Source of the DNA: Bifidobacteriaceae bacterium
GTDB lineage: Bacteria; Actinomycetota; Actinomycetes; Actinomycetales; WQXJ01
Assembly (NCBI GenBank): GCA_031278675.1
Contig: JAITJY010000371.1
Coordinates: 1-18,406, forward strand
Direction of reading: 5' to 3'
Length of the DNA stretch: 18,406 nucleotides
The number at the start of each line of letters is the position of its first letter. Positions within the stretch are counted from its first letter, which is position 1. The notes under the pieces are model-generated. The model was not told the origin of the DNA and ran no database searches. It saw only the letters and a program-made list of their open reading frames with translations. Position numbers and translations under genes: made by a program. Positions 8,048-15,831 of this stretch are shown in pieces.

Positions 8048-8911
8048 CTAGACTCGCGCGCCCAGGCTCGAACCGCCATCCACATTGAGCACCGCGCCGG
8101 TCGCGAAATCAGCCAGACCTGTCGCCAGCGCAAACACGACCCGCCCCACAGCGTCCGGATTCATCGCCAACGGCGGGCGGGACGAGCTCGGCTTCGCGGT
8201 GACGCGATCGTCGCGTTTCATCAAGAACGCGCCGGGCGTGCGCATACCGCCCGGGTTGACCACGGTGACGACGATCCCGTGTTCCGCGAGGGCGGCCGCC
8301 AGCACCTCGCTGGCCTTGATCAGTCCCGCCTTCGACGCCACGTAGCCGAGTTCGTTGGCGAACCAGTCGCTCGCGGACGGTTCCACCGCGTTCGACGCCA
8401 CGTTGACGATTTTGCCTTTGATGCCGCGCTCCACCATGTGCCGCGCGACGGCCTGGCAGAAGAACACATTGCCGCGCGCGTTCACATCCAGCAGCACGTT
8501 CCAGTCGTCCTCAGTCGCCTCCAACGTGGGCTGGATTCCCATGACCCCGGCGCAATTGACCAGGATGTCGATTTGCCCGTAGGCGTCGACCGTCGCAGCG
8601 ACCGCGCGTTCGATTTGGTCCTGCGCGCGAATGTCGGCGAGGACGAATCCCACATCCGCGCCGCGCTGCGTGAAGAATTCGACCGCGTCTTCTGCGAAAT
8701 CGGTCGCGATGTCGACGATCATGACCTTGGCGCCGGCCTCAGCCAGCCGGTAGACCACGTGGAAGCCCAGTCCGCGGGCTCCACCCGTGACTATCGCCAC
8801 CTTGCCGGTCAGATCGAGCAGACTGGCCAATGACGGCGTCTCATCGGACGCGATCTTGATGTCCAGCCCGCGCATTTTGCCGTACTGTTCCAAGCTGTAA
8901 ATCGGTTTCAT
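8048..8911 (-). CDS. Short-chain dehydrogenase/reductase (SDR), NAD-type
   Basis: A 287-residue classical SDR. Motifs in order: cofactor loop TGGARGLG (42-49); D67 ending the second strand (MIVDI), which favours NAD(H) over NADP(H); NCAG (119-122); catalytic S173 in NVASN and Y190-x3-K194 in YVASK; NPGG (219-222); and a C-terminal NVDGG. A 35-residue N-terminal extension precedes the fold, and the divergent SDR of the cluster has a similar extension. The start has GAGGAGG ten bases upstream. It should oxidise a hydroxyl or reduce a ketone on the pathway compound. The gene lies between the OYE-type reductase (38 bases before) and etfA (5 bases after). The substrate is not readable. Confidence 0.92.
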   Translation of the reverse strand: MKPIYSLEQYGKMRGLDIKIASDETPSLASLLDLTGKVAIVTGGARGLGFHVVYRLAEAGAKVMIVDIATDFAEDAVEFFTQRGADVGFVLADIRAQDQIERAVAATVDAYGQIDILVNCAGVMGIQPTLEATEDDWNVLLDVNARGNVFFCQAVARHMVERGIKGKIVNVASNAVEPSASDWFANELGYVASKAGLIKASEVLAAALAEHGIVVTVVNPGGMRTPGAFLMKRDDRVTAKPSSSRPPLAMNPDAVGRVVFALATGLADFATGAVLNVDGGSSLGARV

Positions 8912-8949
8912 TCTTTTCGGGCCTCCTCGGGGCTCGTTTGTGCGTTTGG

Positions 8950-10893
8950 TCAGATCATGCTGCCGACACGTTTGCCGGCCTGCATCGCGTCATACATCCC
9001 GAAGTTGATGTAGTTGCACCGGTCCACGTCTCCGACCAGTTTGAGGTCGCGGATCTTTCCGGTGAGGGCGACGTTGAGCGCCTCGTTCGGCGCACGAGAC
9101 GTCACCAGCACGATGGCGTCCACGCCGTCCAGCGTGGACTCTTCATACGTGTAGATGTTGCGCAGGGTGACAGTTCCGTCCTCGATGGACCGGATCTGCA
9201 CGTCCCGCGTCAGGTTAGTCTTGCTGAGCACCCGCGCCATGATCACGTTGTGCATGTAGTTGCTGGTCATCGTCATCGCGGCATAGGGCTGTTGGGTCAC
9301 GAATTCGACATCCTTGCCCTGGTCGGCGAGCAGTTCGGCGATTCCCGGGCCGACCACGTAGCCGGTCGTGTCGTAGACGACCACATGGTCTCCCTCGACG
9401 GACGCGCCGCGCCGGATGATGTCCTCCGGCGTGTACACCGCGACCGATTCGAGGCCTGGGATCGGGAACATCAAGTTCTGCGTGATGCCCTGATCGTCAT
9501 AGTCGGCCCCGGTCGCCAGCACCACCGTGTCGGCCCCGAATCCTTCGACCGACTCGGCGGTCGCCTCGACCCCGGTCATGACTTCCACGCCGGCCTTGGC
9601 CAGTTGCAGTTCCAGCCAACGGATGATCTCGGCCCGGTCGGTGAGGCCCGGCAGTTTCGACTGGACGTAGACGGTCCCGCCGAGATACGGCTCCTTTTCT
9701 TGCAGAGTCACCCGGTGGCCGCGGCGCGCGGCCACCAAGGCCGTCTCCAGGCCGGCCAGTCCGCCCCCGACGACCAGCACCTTCTTGGACGTCTCGACCG
9801 GCTGTGGCGCCGGCTCGTCCTCGTGTCCGGCATCCGGGTTGACTGAGCAGCCGATGTGCTCGTTGAGCATGTACCGCTGGTAGCAGGCCTCCACGCAGCC
9901 CACACACGCGCGGATCTCCTCGGTCTCGCCGCGGCGAGCCTTGTTCGGCAACTCGGGGTCCGCGATCAGAGCCCGCGCCATCGAGACCAGATCGCATTGG
10001 CCTTCGGCGATGGCCTGCTCGGCGAACTCCGGCGTGTTGATGCGGTGCGAACCGATGATCGGGATGCTGGTGACGACTTCCCGCACGGCGGCGGCGTAGA
10101 GGGACAAACCCTGCGGCAAGTAAGAAGAGGGATAATGCAAATGCCCCTCCTCGGATTTGACGTTGTTGGCGTTGATCCGCAGATAGTCGATGTGGCCCGT
10201 CTCCGCCAGCATCTGGCACATTTCAACGCCTTGATCCAGGTCGATCCCACCGAGGTTCGACTCGTCCACGTCGACGACCGCGCCGATGATGAAGTCCGAG
10301 CCCGCCGCCTCGCGCATGGCGCCGATCGCCTCGATGGCGAACCGCAGACGATTCTCCAGGGCGCCGCCATATCGGTCCTTGCGCTTGTTGTACAGCGGTG
10401 AGTTGTAGAGCTGCATGGCGGCCCCGAAACTCATCATCAGCTCGATGCCGTCGGCGCCCGCCTTTTGACAGTTGACCACCGTCAGCGCGCCGATGCGAGC
10501 GAACATGACGTATTCGGCCAGAGTCATCGACCGCGACTGTGTGGAGAACATTCCCAGAGGGACCGTGGCGGAGGACGATGCCGACCCGCCGGCCGCCGTC
10601 TCGAGGATCGCTTTGGCTCCGCCCTGATGGACCGCCTCGACGGCGCGAGCGTGGCGCTCGATCCCCCGCGGCGAGCCAATCGGGTTGGCTCCGTGCGGCG
10701 CCGTGTCATAGGGCGAGAACACCGCCGACGCCAACACCACCGCCGCGGCCCCACCGCTCGCGCGCGCCCCGAGATACGCCACGTCCTTCGGCGATCCCCG
10801 TTCCCAGTTGGTGGCGTGCGGCGACATGACGATGCGGTTCTTGAACTCTTGCGAGCCGACTCGAACCGGTGTGAACAAGTGATCGAAAGCCAT
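8950..10893 (-). CDS. Two-domain FMN/4Fe-4S/FAD oxidoreductase (old yellow enzyme / 2,4-dienoyl-CoA reductase family)
   Basis: A 647-residue protein. Residues 1-340 form the OYE-type FMN barrel: LFTPVRVGSQEFKNRIVMSP (6-25) and NKRKDRYGGALENRLRF (169-185). C330-x2-C333-x3-C337-x11-C349 matches the 4Fe-4S site of FadH and trimethylamine dehydrogenase. Residues 371-647 hold a FAD/NAD(P)H domain, starting VLVVGGGLAGLE (372-383). The ATG at 10893 was chosen for GAGGAA eight bases upstream and the family N-terminus; a longer reading adds 34 unrelated residues. Relatives reduce conjugated C=C bonds (enoates, dienoyl-CoA, steroid enones) or oxidise amines. The usual active-site HGAHGY-like segment is replaced here by MMSFGAAMQLY (153-163), and the QLxHxGR region is replaced by ETAAGGSA (98-105). 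The chemistry may therefore be different. Confidence 0.9.
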   Translation of the reverse strand: MAFDHLFTPVRVGSQEFKNRIVMSPHATNWERGSPKDVAYLGARASGGAAAVVLASAVFSPYDTAPHGANPIGSPRGIERHARAVEAVHQGGAKAILETAAGGSASSSATVPLGMFSTQSRSMTLAEYVMFARIGALTVVNCQKAGADGIELMMSFGAAMQLYNSPLYNKRKDRYGGALENRLRFAIEAIGAMREAAGSDFIIGAVVDVDESNLGGIDLDQGVEMCQMLAETGHIDYLRINANNVKSEEGHLHYPSSYLPQGLSLYAAAVREVVTSIPIIGSHRINTPEFAEQAIAEGQCDLVSMARALIADPELPNKARRGETEEIRACVGCVEACYQRYMLNEHIGCSVNPDAGHEDEPAPQPVETSKKVLVVGGGLAGLETALVAARRGHRVTLQEKEPYLGGTVYVQSKLPGLTDRAEIIRWLELQLAKAGVEVMTGVEATAESVEGFGADTVVLATGADYDDQGITQNLMFPIPGLESVAVYTPEDIIRRGASVEGDHVVVYDTTGYVVGPGIAELLADQGKDVEFVTQQPYAAMTMTSNYMHNVIMARVLSKTNLTRDVQIRSIEDGTVTLRNIYTYEESTLDGVDAIVLVTSRAPNEALNVALTGKIRDLKLVGDVDRCNYINFGMYDAMQAGKRVGSMI

Positions 10894-10919
10894 GGTGCTG
10901 GTTCCTCGCTGTGTCGCGC

Positions 10920-11681
10920 TTACTTGGTCGGATACGCCAAGGCGTCGGGGGAGCAGCCCATGATCGCGTGGCTCAGATACGTGATCGCTTGCCACTCGGG
11001 ACTCTTTTGCGCGTCGGCGGCCGAGAACCGATCGATGATGGGCTGGTAGATGACCGGCTCAGGCTTCAACGAAGCCAAGCCTTTGGCCGCGGCGAAGGCG
11101 TCCCAGGAACGCGCCGCCAGATACGAATCGTCCAGTTGGGCCACCAACACGTGGCTGGCGGATTCGGTGTCAGCGGCCGAGTTCGCCTGCTGCTCGCTCG
11201 ACCGGCAGGCCAAGTGGGCGGCGACGACGCCCGGCTGGGACGCGAGTTCGACGAGTTCGGCGACTCCCAGAGCCGCCTCCACCGCGGCGCCGCCGTCGAG
11301 ACGGACCGCGAGGGCCGACTTGTCGCCCTTGTAGTCCGCGTACGCGGCGAAGCTCGCTGTCTGGGCGACGATGTCCCAGTACCCTTCTGCGAACGTGGCC
11401 CTGTCGAACGCCGTGCTGATCAGCAGCTTTCTGGTGCCGATGAGTTCGGTGTGCCCAACGGAGCAGGCGGTCTTGTCGGCCACCTCGTAGATGGTCAGGT
11501 ACTTGCGGCTGAGGTCGGCGCCATCCGGCTGAGCGCTGGCCAAGCCCAACCGCTGCACCGCGGTGATCGCGTTCGGCATGGCGGCCACGTCACGGATATG
11601 CACCCAGTTGTACCAGTTCCGCATCTCTTCTTCGCGGTCGGGTTCGGTCGCGTTGTGGAATGTGAGCATCAAGGTTTCCAT
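10920..11681 (-). CDS. EthD-like (dimeric alpha/beta-barrel) protein, paralog 1
   Basis: A 253-residue soluble protein of unknown function. The N-terminal half has NWYNWVHIRD (22-31), PNAITAVQRL and YLTIYEV. This resembles the WYxxVHxPD...PG...AxR...YLxxYE pattern of EthD/Dabb-type ferredoxin-like folds. The C-terminal half repeats a weaker version (PGVVAAHL, then SHVLVAQLDD), so two such domains in one chain are likely. It is about 60-65% identical by eye to the gene just upstream (11732-12490), a tandem duplication. Two ATGs are adjacent; the second (11681) is better spaced from AAAGGA. The OYE-type gene follows 26 bases after the stop. Family members include cyclases, decarboxylases and accessory oxidation proteins; none can be assigned here. 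Confidence 0.75.
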   Translation of the reverse strand: METLMLTFHNATEPDREEEMRNWYNWVHIRDVAAMPNAITAVQRLGLASAQPDGADLSRKYLTIYEVADKTACSVGHTELIGTRKLLISTAFDRATFAEGYWDIVAQTASFAAYADYKGDKSALAVRLDGGAAVEAALGVAELVELASQPGVVAAHLACRSSEQQANSAADTESASHVLVAQLDDSYLAARSWDAFAAAKGLASLKPEPVIYQPIIDRFSAADAQKSPEWQAITYLSHAIMGCSPDALAYPTK

Positions 11682-11731
11682 CATGGAGTCCTTTCTCTTT
11701 GGTTGAGGTCCGGTTTGAGGTGGCGCGCACG

Positions 11732-12490
11732 CTAGCCGCGCGTCGGGAACGCTTGAGCGTCGGGGGACACGCCGATGATGGCGTGGCTGAGGTAAGTCAA
11801 CGCCTGCCATTCAGGGCTTTTTTGAGCTTGGCTCGCCTTGAAGCGGTCGATGACGGGTTTGAAGATTGTCGGGAGCGGCGCGAAGGCGCTAAGGCCGCGT
11901 TCGGCGGCGAACGCGTCCCATGACTCAGCGGCCAGGCACGAGTCGTCGAGCTGCCCGATCAGCAGATGCGTCGCCGCCTCGCGATCGCGTCCGCTGTTGG
12001 GCTGCTGCTCATCCGACAAGCGCAACAAGTGAGCCGCCACGAAGCCGGGCTTGCCGGCCAATTCGGCCAACACGGCATCGTCCAACACATCTTCCACGGC
12101 GCCGGTGAGCCGCACTGTGAGCGCCGCTTTGTCGCCCTTGTAGTCGGCGTAGGTCGCGAAACTGGCGGTCTGGGCGATTATGTCCCAGTACGCCTCCGTG
12201 AAATTCGACACGTCGAAAGCGGTGCTGATCAGCAGTTTCCTGCTTCCCATCACCGCCTGATGCCCGGCTGTGCACGTCGCTTTGTCGACCACCTCATACA
12301 GCGTGACGTACTTGTAGGTCTGGTCGGGACTGGACGGTTGAACCGAATCTGCCGCCAGCCGTTGAACCGCGTTGATCGCCCCGGGCATGCCCGCGATATC
12401 GCGAATATGCACCCAGTTGTACCAGTTGTTCATCTCCTCTTCACGGTCCGGCGACGACGCGTTGTGGAACGTGATCATCAAAGTTTCCAT
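11732..12490 (-). CDS. EthD-like (dimeric alpha/beta-barrel) protein, paralog 2; first gene of the operon
   Basis: A 252-residue protein with the same build as its neighbour: METLMITFHNASSPDREEEM, NWYNWVHIRD (22-31), PGAINAVQRL, YVTLYEV, a conserved centre (RKLLISTAFD, YWDIIAQTASFA, YADYKGDK), a second weak repeat (PGFVAAHL, THLLIGQLDD) and the C-terminal block QKSPEWQALTYLSHAI. The start ATG has AAAGGAG five bases upstream; a longer in-frame start adds 16 unrelated residues. The stop is 50 bases before the next paralog. The conserved Trp, His and Asp of the WYNWVHIRD segment are the best candidates for an active site. The two copies may form a heterodimer or act on two related compounds. Confidence 0.75.
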   Translation of the reverse strand: METLMITFHNASSPDREEEMNNWYNWVHIRDIAGMPGAINAVQRLAADSVQPSSPDQTYKYVTLYEVVDKATCTAGHQAVMGSRKLLISTAFDVSNFTEAYWDIIAQTASFATYADYKGDKAALTVRLTGAVEDVLDDAVLAELAGKPGFVAAHLLRLSDEQQPNSGRDREAATHLLIGQLDDSCLAAESWDAFAAERGLSAFAPLPTIFKPVIDRFKASQAQKSPEWQALTYLSHAIIGVSPDAQAFPTRG

Positions 12491-12923
12491 CGAGGCTCCT
12501 TTCGTGTGCGGACGTGGCTGCCGCCCCTGGGTCGTCACAGCAGTGTGAGATGGGACGCGCCACGCTGTCTAAGCAGATTATTGAGCGACGGCGCGGCCCG
12601 CTTCGGCCCTGGAGGGCTGTTCCCCAAGGACTCTCCCGCCCCGTCAGGACCAACCCGGAGAGCGCCCCCGAAGGGTGCGGCGAGGATCTTGACCAGCCGC
12701 GACGCGACCGGGCCCCGCGCCTCGGCTGGCCAACCGGTCGTCATCAGTCCCGCCGAGCCCAATCGAGGGGCCCAGCCCAGTCCTACGAAGACGCGGCGCC
12801 GGGCCACGAGGCCGCGTAGCCTCTTGCGGAACCGAGCCGTGCCCGCGGACGGCGGTGGCAGCGAACGGCCGCTCCCAGGGTCGAAGACGCGGTTCGCACC
12901 AAGAGACGACAAGGAGCTTCACG
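12491..12923. promoter_or_regulatory. Divergent intergenic region between operon and second SDR
   Basis: 433 bases with no supportable gene, lying between divergent start codons, so promoters for both directions must be here. The only AT-rich patch is 12571-12584. Its minus-strand reading has TAATCT (12580-12575), a possible -10 for the operon, but no matching -35 is seen, as expected for an activator-dependent promoter. I see no clear palindrome that would mark the regulator's site. Confidence 0.4.
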
Positions 12924-13820
12924 ATGAAGAGCAAGAGACACACCCGAGAAGAAATCAACAGCTACGGCTTGGCGGAACTCGGCTGGGACAAGGTCCCGGT
13001 CGGAATCGTCGAACGCTCCGTCACCGATCTGATGGATCTGACGGGGAAGAAGGCCATCATCACCGGAGCGGGCGGCTACGGGCTCGGGCAAGCCTGCGCC
13101 AACCGACTGGCCAGCCTGGGCGCCGATGTCGCCCTGATCGGGCACTCCAGCCTGCCGCGCACCGAGGCCAACGCCGAGGTCGTTCGCCAGCGTTGGGGCG
13201 GGAAGGCGATCGCCCTCGTCGGCGAGTTGACCGACTATGAGGACACCGAGCGGGTCTTCCGCGAATGCCACGAGCGTTTGGGCGGAATCGACATACTGAT
13301 CAACAACTCCGTGGCCGTCAGCGTCGGCGAGTTCGCCCACATGAGCCGCGCCGCGATCGACCACTGCATCGCGGGGTCGCTGACCATGCTCGTGTATTGC
13401 TCACGAGTGGTCCTGGACCACATGCTGCCGCAAGGCAGCGGCCGAATCATCAACATCTCGTCGATCGGCGGACGCATGTACCATCCCGGAATCGCCCTCT
13501 ACAACGCTTGCAAGGCCGGTGTCATCGGTTTGACCAGGACCATGGGCGCTGAACTGATCGAGCACGGCATCCGCGTCAACGGGGTCTGCCCCGGCGTCAT
13601 GTTGCACGACAAACTCCGAGAGGCGTTCGAGAACCCGAGCGACGCCCCGGAAAACTATTACGCGCGCGAATCCGTGATCCAGGGCTTCGAATACGCCGTG
13701 GAGAATCGCGTCTCATTGCCGGAGGAGGTCGCCAACCTGGTGGCGTTCTTGTCCAGCGACGCCGCCACCTACATCGTCGGGCAGAGCTTCAACCACGCTG
13801 GTGGGCAACTCTTGATGTGA
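12924..13820 (+). CDS. Short-chain dehydrogenase/reductase (SDR), divergent type
   Basis: A 298-residue SDR. The cofactor loop is TGAGGYGLG (47-55), one residue longer than the classical TGxxxGxG. The usual NNAG is NNSV (127-130). Catalytic residues are present: S179/S180 in NISSIGG and Y193-x3-K197 in YNACK, then CPG (222-224) and a C-terminal NHAGGQ in place of the usual NVDGG. A 38-residue N-terminal extension (THREEINSYG-like, residues 6-15) precedes the fold. The start is fixed by AAGGAG at 12911-12916, seven bases before the ATG. It is transcribed away from the minus-strand operon and is probably part of the same pathway. Classical SDRs with this ending act on acyl-chain, sugar or cyclic alcohols; the substrate is unknown. 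Confidence 0.9.
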   Translation: MKSKRHTREEINSYGLAELGWDKVPVGIVERSVTDLMDLTGKKAIITGAGGYGLGQACANRLASLGADVALIGHSSLPRTEANAEVVRQRWGGKAIALVGELTDYEDTERVFRECHERLGGIDILINNSVAVSVGEFAHMSRAAIDHCIAGSLTMLVYCSRVVLDHMLPQGSGRIINISSIGGRMYHPGIALYNACKAGVIGLTRTMGAELIEHGIRVNGVCPGVMLHDKLREAFENPSDAPENYYARESVIQGFEYAVENRVSLPEEVANLVAFLSSDAATYIVGQSFNHAGGQLLM

Positions 13821-13828
13821 CCACAAGA

Positions 13829-13871
13829 CCTGCCCAGCCGTCCCAAGGAATCAGACCACAGGCTGGGCGGG
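13829..13871 (+). terminator. Hairpin after the SDR gene
   Basis: An 11-bp stem, CCTGCCCAGCC / GGCTGGGCGGG with one G-U pair, and a 21-base loop. It starts nine bases after the SDR stop. No T-run follows, so its strength as an intrinsic terminator is uncertain. Confidence 0.45.
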
Positions 13872-14115
13872 GCGGGCAAGAATCCGCCCGTCGCGCGCCT
13901 GGCGGGCGTGACAGGCGGAGCGGGCGGCGTCGTGGGCGGCGCACGCCGCCGCCGTCTACAGGTCGCGAATCGGCTTGCGGAGGCGGGCACGCCGATCGCC
14001 GATGCCGCCACCTGGCAAGACCCGGCCAAGCGCCCTCACCAGTCGACACCTGAGTCGCGCCGCGCGCCCAGGCGTCGCGAGCTTGGTAAACTGCCGGCTG
14101 ACCAGGGAGGCTGGA

Positions 14116-14367
14116 ATGAAAGGAGCGGCGGTGGACGGTTGGGTGACGATAGCGGCGGCGGCGGAAGATTGGGGATTGACGGCGGCGATAATCGTCTTCG
14201 GGATTGGAGCGGCCTTGTTGGCGGTGGCGGGGATCGTGTTCCGGGTCCGAGCGATCGCGAATCGCAAAGCTTGGGACGGCGCGACCGTCCCTTTGGCGGT
14301 GATCGGTCTGATCGTCACGCTCGTCGGAGTGGTCGCGATCTACTTCACCTACAAGCCGGCGCCCTGA
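14116..14367 (+). CDS. Small two-helix membrane protein
   Basis: An 83-residue hypothetical protein with two predicted membrane helices, about residues 20-42 (LTAAIIVFGIGAALLAVAGI) and 58-78 (VPLAVIGLIVTLVGVVAIYF), joined by a basic loop (RVRAIANRK). The start is ATG with GGGAGG at 14105-14110, five bases upstream. A second start, GTG at 14131, has its own AAAGGAG and would remove five residues. Small proteins of this pattern are common in actinomycetes, and no function can be given. It sits convergent to the deacetylase gene. Confidence 0.65.
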   Translation: MKGAAVDGWVTIAAAAEDWGLTAAIIVFGIGAALLAVAGIVFRVRAIANRKAWDGATVPLAVIGLIVTLVGVVAIYFTYKPAP

Positions 14368-14412
14368 CCAGCCCCGGGGCGGTCGCTCGCGCCGTCCGCT
14401 GACAAATGGACG

Positions 14413-14448
14413 TGGCGCACGCTGCCGACCGGTCGGCATCGTGCGCCA
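14413..14448. terminator. 36-base near-perfect palindrome between convergent genes
   Basis: Left arm TGGCGCACG-c-TGCCGACC (14413-14430) pairs with GGTCGGCA-t-CGTGCGCCA (14431-14448): 17 of 18 pairs and no loop bases needed. It lies 46 bases after the small membrane gene and 35 bases past the deacetylase stop on the other strand. A two-way terminator is the simplest reading. There is no T-run, and a protein-binding palindrome is possible. Confidence 0.6.
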
Positions 14449-14482
14449 TCACCACGCCTCCCGCCGTCACCAGCGAGCGGGA

Positions 14483-15313
14483 CTAACCAGCCCGTGGACC
14501 GTTGTAAAAACTCTGGCCCGGGGCGATCGGCTCGTTCCAAAGCTCGGGCACGGTGACCAACTCGAAGCCCCTTTCCTTCAGACCAGCCACGATCGAGGGA
14601 AGCGCCTCGATGCTTTCGGCGACGGTGTCATGCATCAGGACGATCGAACCCGCGCGGGAATCGCCCACCGCGTGATCCCGGATCTGCGCCGCGTCGTGAG
14701 TCCGCCAATCCTCTGTGTCCACGTCCCACAGAATGAACGTCTTATCCGAGCAAGCGGCGAGCATCGCGTCGTTCCAAGAGCCGTAAGGCGGCCGGACGAG
14801 GTAAGTCTCGACGCCGCTCGCCTGCTTGATCGCGTCCGCGGTGCGGTTGGCGTCCGCGCACGCGTCCGCGGGGCTGATCGTGGTCAATTGGACGTGGTTC
14901 CAGGAATGGCCGCCCACCGCGTGGCCAGATTCGACCTGCCGCTTGACTGATTCCGGCCGGTTGGCGGTGTTCTGCCCGGTGTTGAAGAAAGTGACCTTCA
15001 CACCCAATTCGTCGAGCTTGTCCAGCAGCGCCTCAGAGTAGGCGGACGGGCCATCATCGAAGGTCAGCGCCACGCACGGCACCTGAGTGCAATCCACTCT
15101 GGGCGGCAGCGGCTCCGGCGAAGGTGTTGGCGCCGGGGCTTTTGAGACCTCTACTGGGGTCGTCGCGGTGACCGTCCGCACCGGCGCCGTAGGGGCGCTC
15201 TGCGGCGGTTTGCCCGGCAGCAGCAAACTGAAGGCCGCCAACCCTATTCCCAGCACACCCACCAACACCGGCAACGAAGCGCGCCACACGCCCCGGCTCG
15301 AAGAATTCCCCAT
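14483..15313 (-). CDS. Membrane-anchored polysaccharide deacetylase (CE4/NodB)
   Basis: A 276-residue protein. Residues 12-33 form an N-terminal membrane anchor or signal, followed by a Pro/Thr/Ala-rich linker (34-72) and the NodB domain. The five CE4 motifs are present: TFDDGP (84-89) with the catalytic base and metal Asp; HSWNH (136-140), the two metal His; RPPYGSWN (174-181); DVDTEDW (197-203); and LMHD (226-229). Such enzymes remove acetyl groups from N-acetylglucosamine in peptidoglycan or other wall glycans outside the cell. Cys75 and Cys80 just before motif 1 could form a disulfide. The start has no good Shine-Dalgarno, only AAAGG 14 bases away, so the exact start is less certain. It is unlinked in function to its neighbours. 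Confidence 0.9.
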   Translation of the reverse strand: MGNSSSRGVWRASLPVLVGVLGIGLAAFSLLLPGKPPQSAPTAPVRTVTATTPVEVSKAPAPTPSPEPLPPRVDCTQVPCVALTFDDGPSAYSEALLDKLDELGVKVTFFNTGQNTANRPESVKRQVESGHAVGGHSWNHVQLTTISPADACADANRTADAIKQASGVETYLVRPPYGSWNDAMLAACSDKTFILWDVDTEDWRTHDAAQIRDHAVGDSRAGSIVLMHDTVAESIEALPSIVAGLKERGFELVTVPELWNEPIAPGQSFYNGPRAG

Positions 15314-15660
15314 CAGGTCTGTCCATACCTTTCATCGCACTACTGGCCGCCCCTGCGGGTCGGCGTCCGGCGAACCACTCGACCCCATCAGCCGGTCCGC
15401 GGGCCTTCAGGCGCGGCCCTGACACGGCACGGCTGGTCGGCGGGATCGCGTGGTCCGCCGGTTGATCGGCCGCGGTTCGAGGTTCCGCCGACCACGGGTT
15501 GCCCCGTGGGCGGCAGCTCCTCGGATCGTGCCGTCACCGGCAATTGTGTCGCATCGCCGAGACGCGATTGTCCACCTGTCGAATGGTCCCGTTTTGAGTC
15601 GCGTCAGCCTGGCAGACACGCCGGCGCGGTCTCGAATTGTGATAAGCGCGTGATTTTGGT
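15314..15660. other. Non-coding region between divergent deacetylase and cys promoter
   Basis: 347 bases with no supportable gene. It should hold the deacetylase promoter on the minus strand. The nearest candidate, TATGGA about 7 bases before the start, lacks a recognisable -35. Confidence 0.35.
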
Positions 15661-15689
15661 TTGCCCACGCCTGCCCGAGCCCCTATGCT
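15661..15689 (+). promoter_or_regulatory. Sigma-70-type promoter for the cysK leader
   Basis: TTGCCC (15661-15666), a 17-base spacer, then TATGCT (15684-15689). This is a good housekeeping sigma match in a GC-rich genome. Transcription would begin near 15696, about 70 bases before the leader peptide ORF and 460 bases before cysK. Confidence 0.65.
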
Positions 15690-15768
15690 GGCCCAGGCTA
15701 CGGAGGGTTCTCTCCGGTCTAGCCGATCTGTCAGCGGCGCGCCGCGCCACAAGCGACGAGGAGATGCC

Positions 15769-15831
15769 ATGGGCACGCGCTTTAGCCGTCACCACCTCCG
15801 CCGCTGTCGCCGTTGTTGTTGTTGTCGCTGA
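15769..15831 (+). CDS. Cysteine-rich leader peptide (attenuator uORF) of cysK
   Basis: A 20-codon ORF, too short for ordinary gene finding: MGTRFSRHHLRRCRRCCCCR, then TGA. GAGGAG at 15758-15763 stands five bases before the ATG, and a good promoter lies upstream. It has five Cys codons, four of them in a row just before the final Arg and stop, and all five are TGT. The placement upstream of the cysteine synthase gene fits a sensor: ribosomes stall on the Cys run when charged tRNA-Cys is scarce, which changes expression downstream. Cys-rich upstream ORFs acting as cysteine-responsive attenuators are known in mycobacteria. The peptide itself probably has no other job. His-His and the Arg-rich stretch are also notable. 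Confidence 0.82.
   Translation: MGTRFSRHHLRRCRRCCCCR

Noticed and set aside
8048..13820. A bile-acid 7-dehydroxylation (bai) operon
   Set aside because: The OYE-type reductase, SDRs and MFS are reminiscent, but there is no CoA ligase, CoA transferase or BaiE-like dehydratase, and the reductase active site differs.
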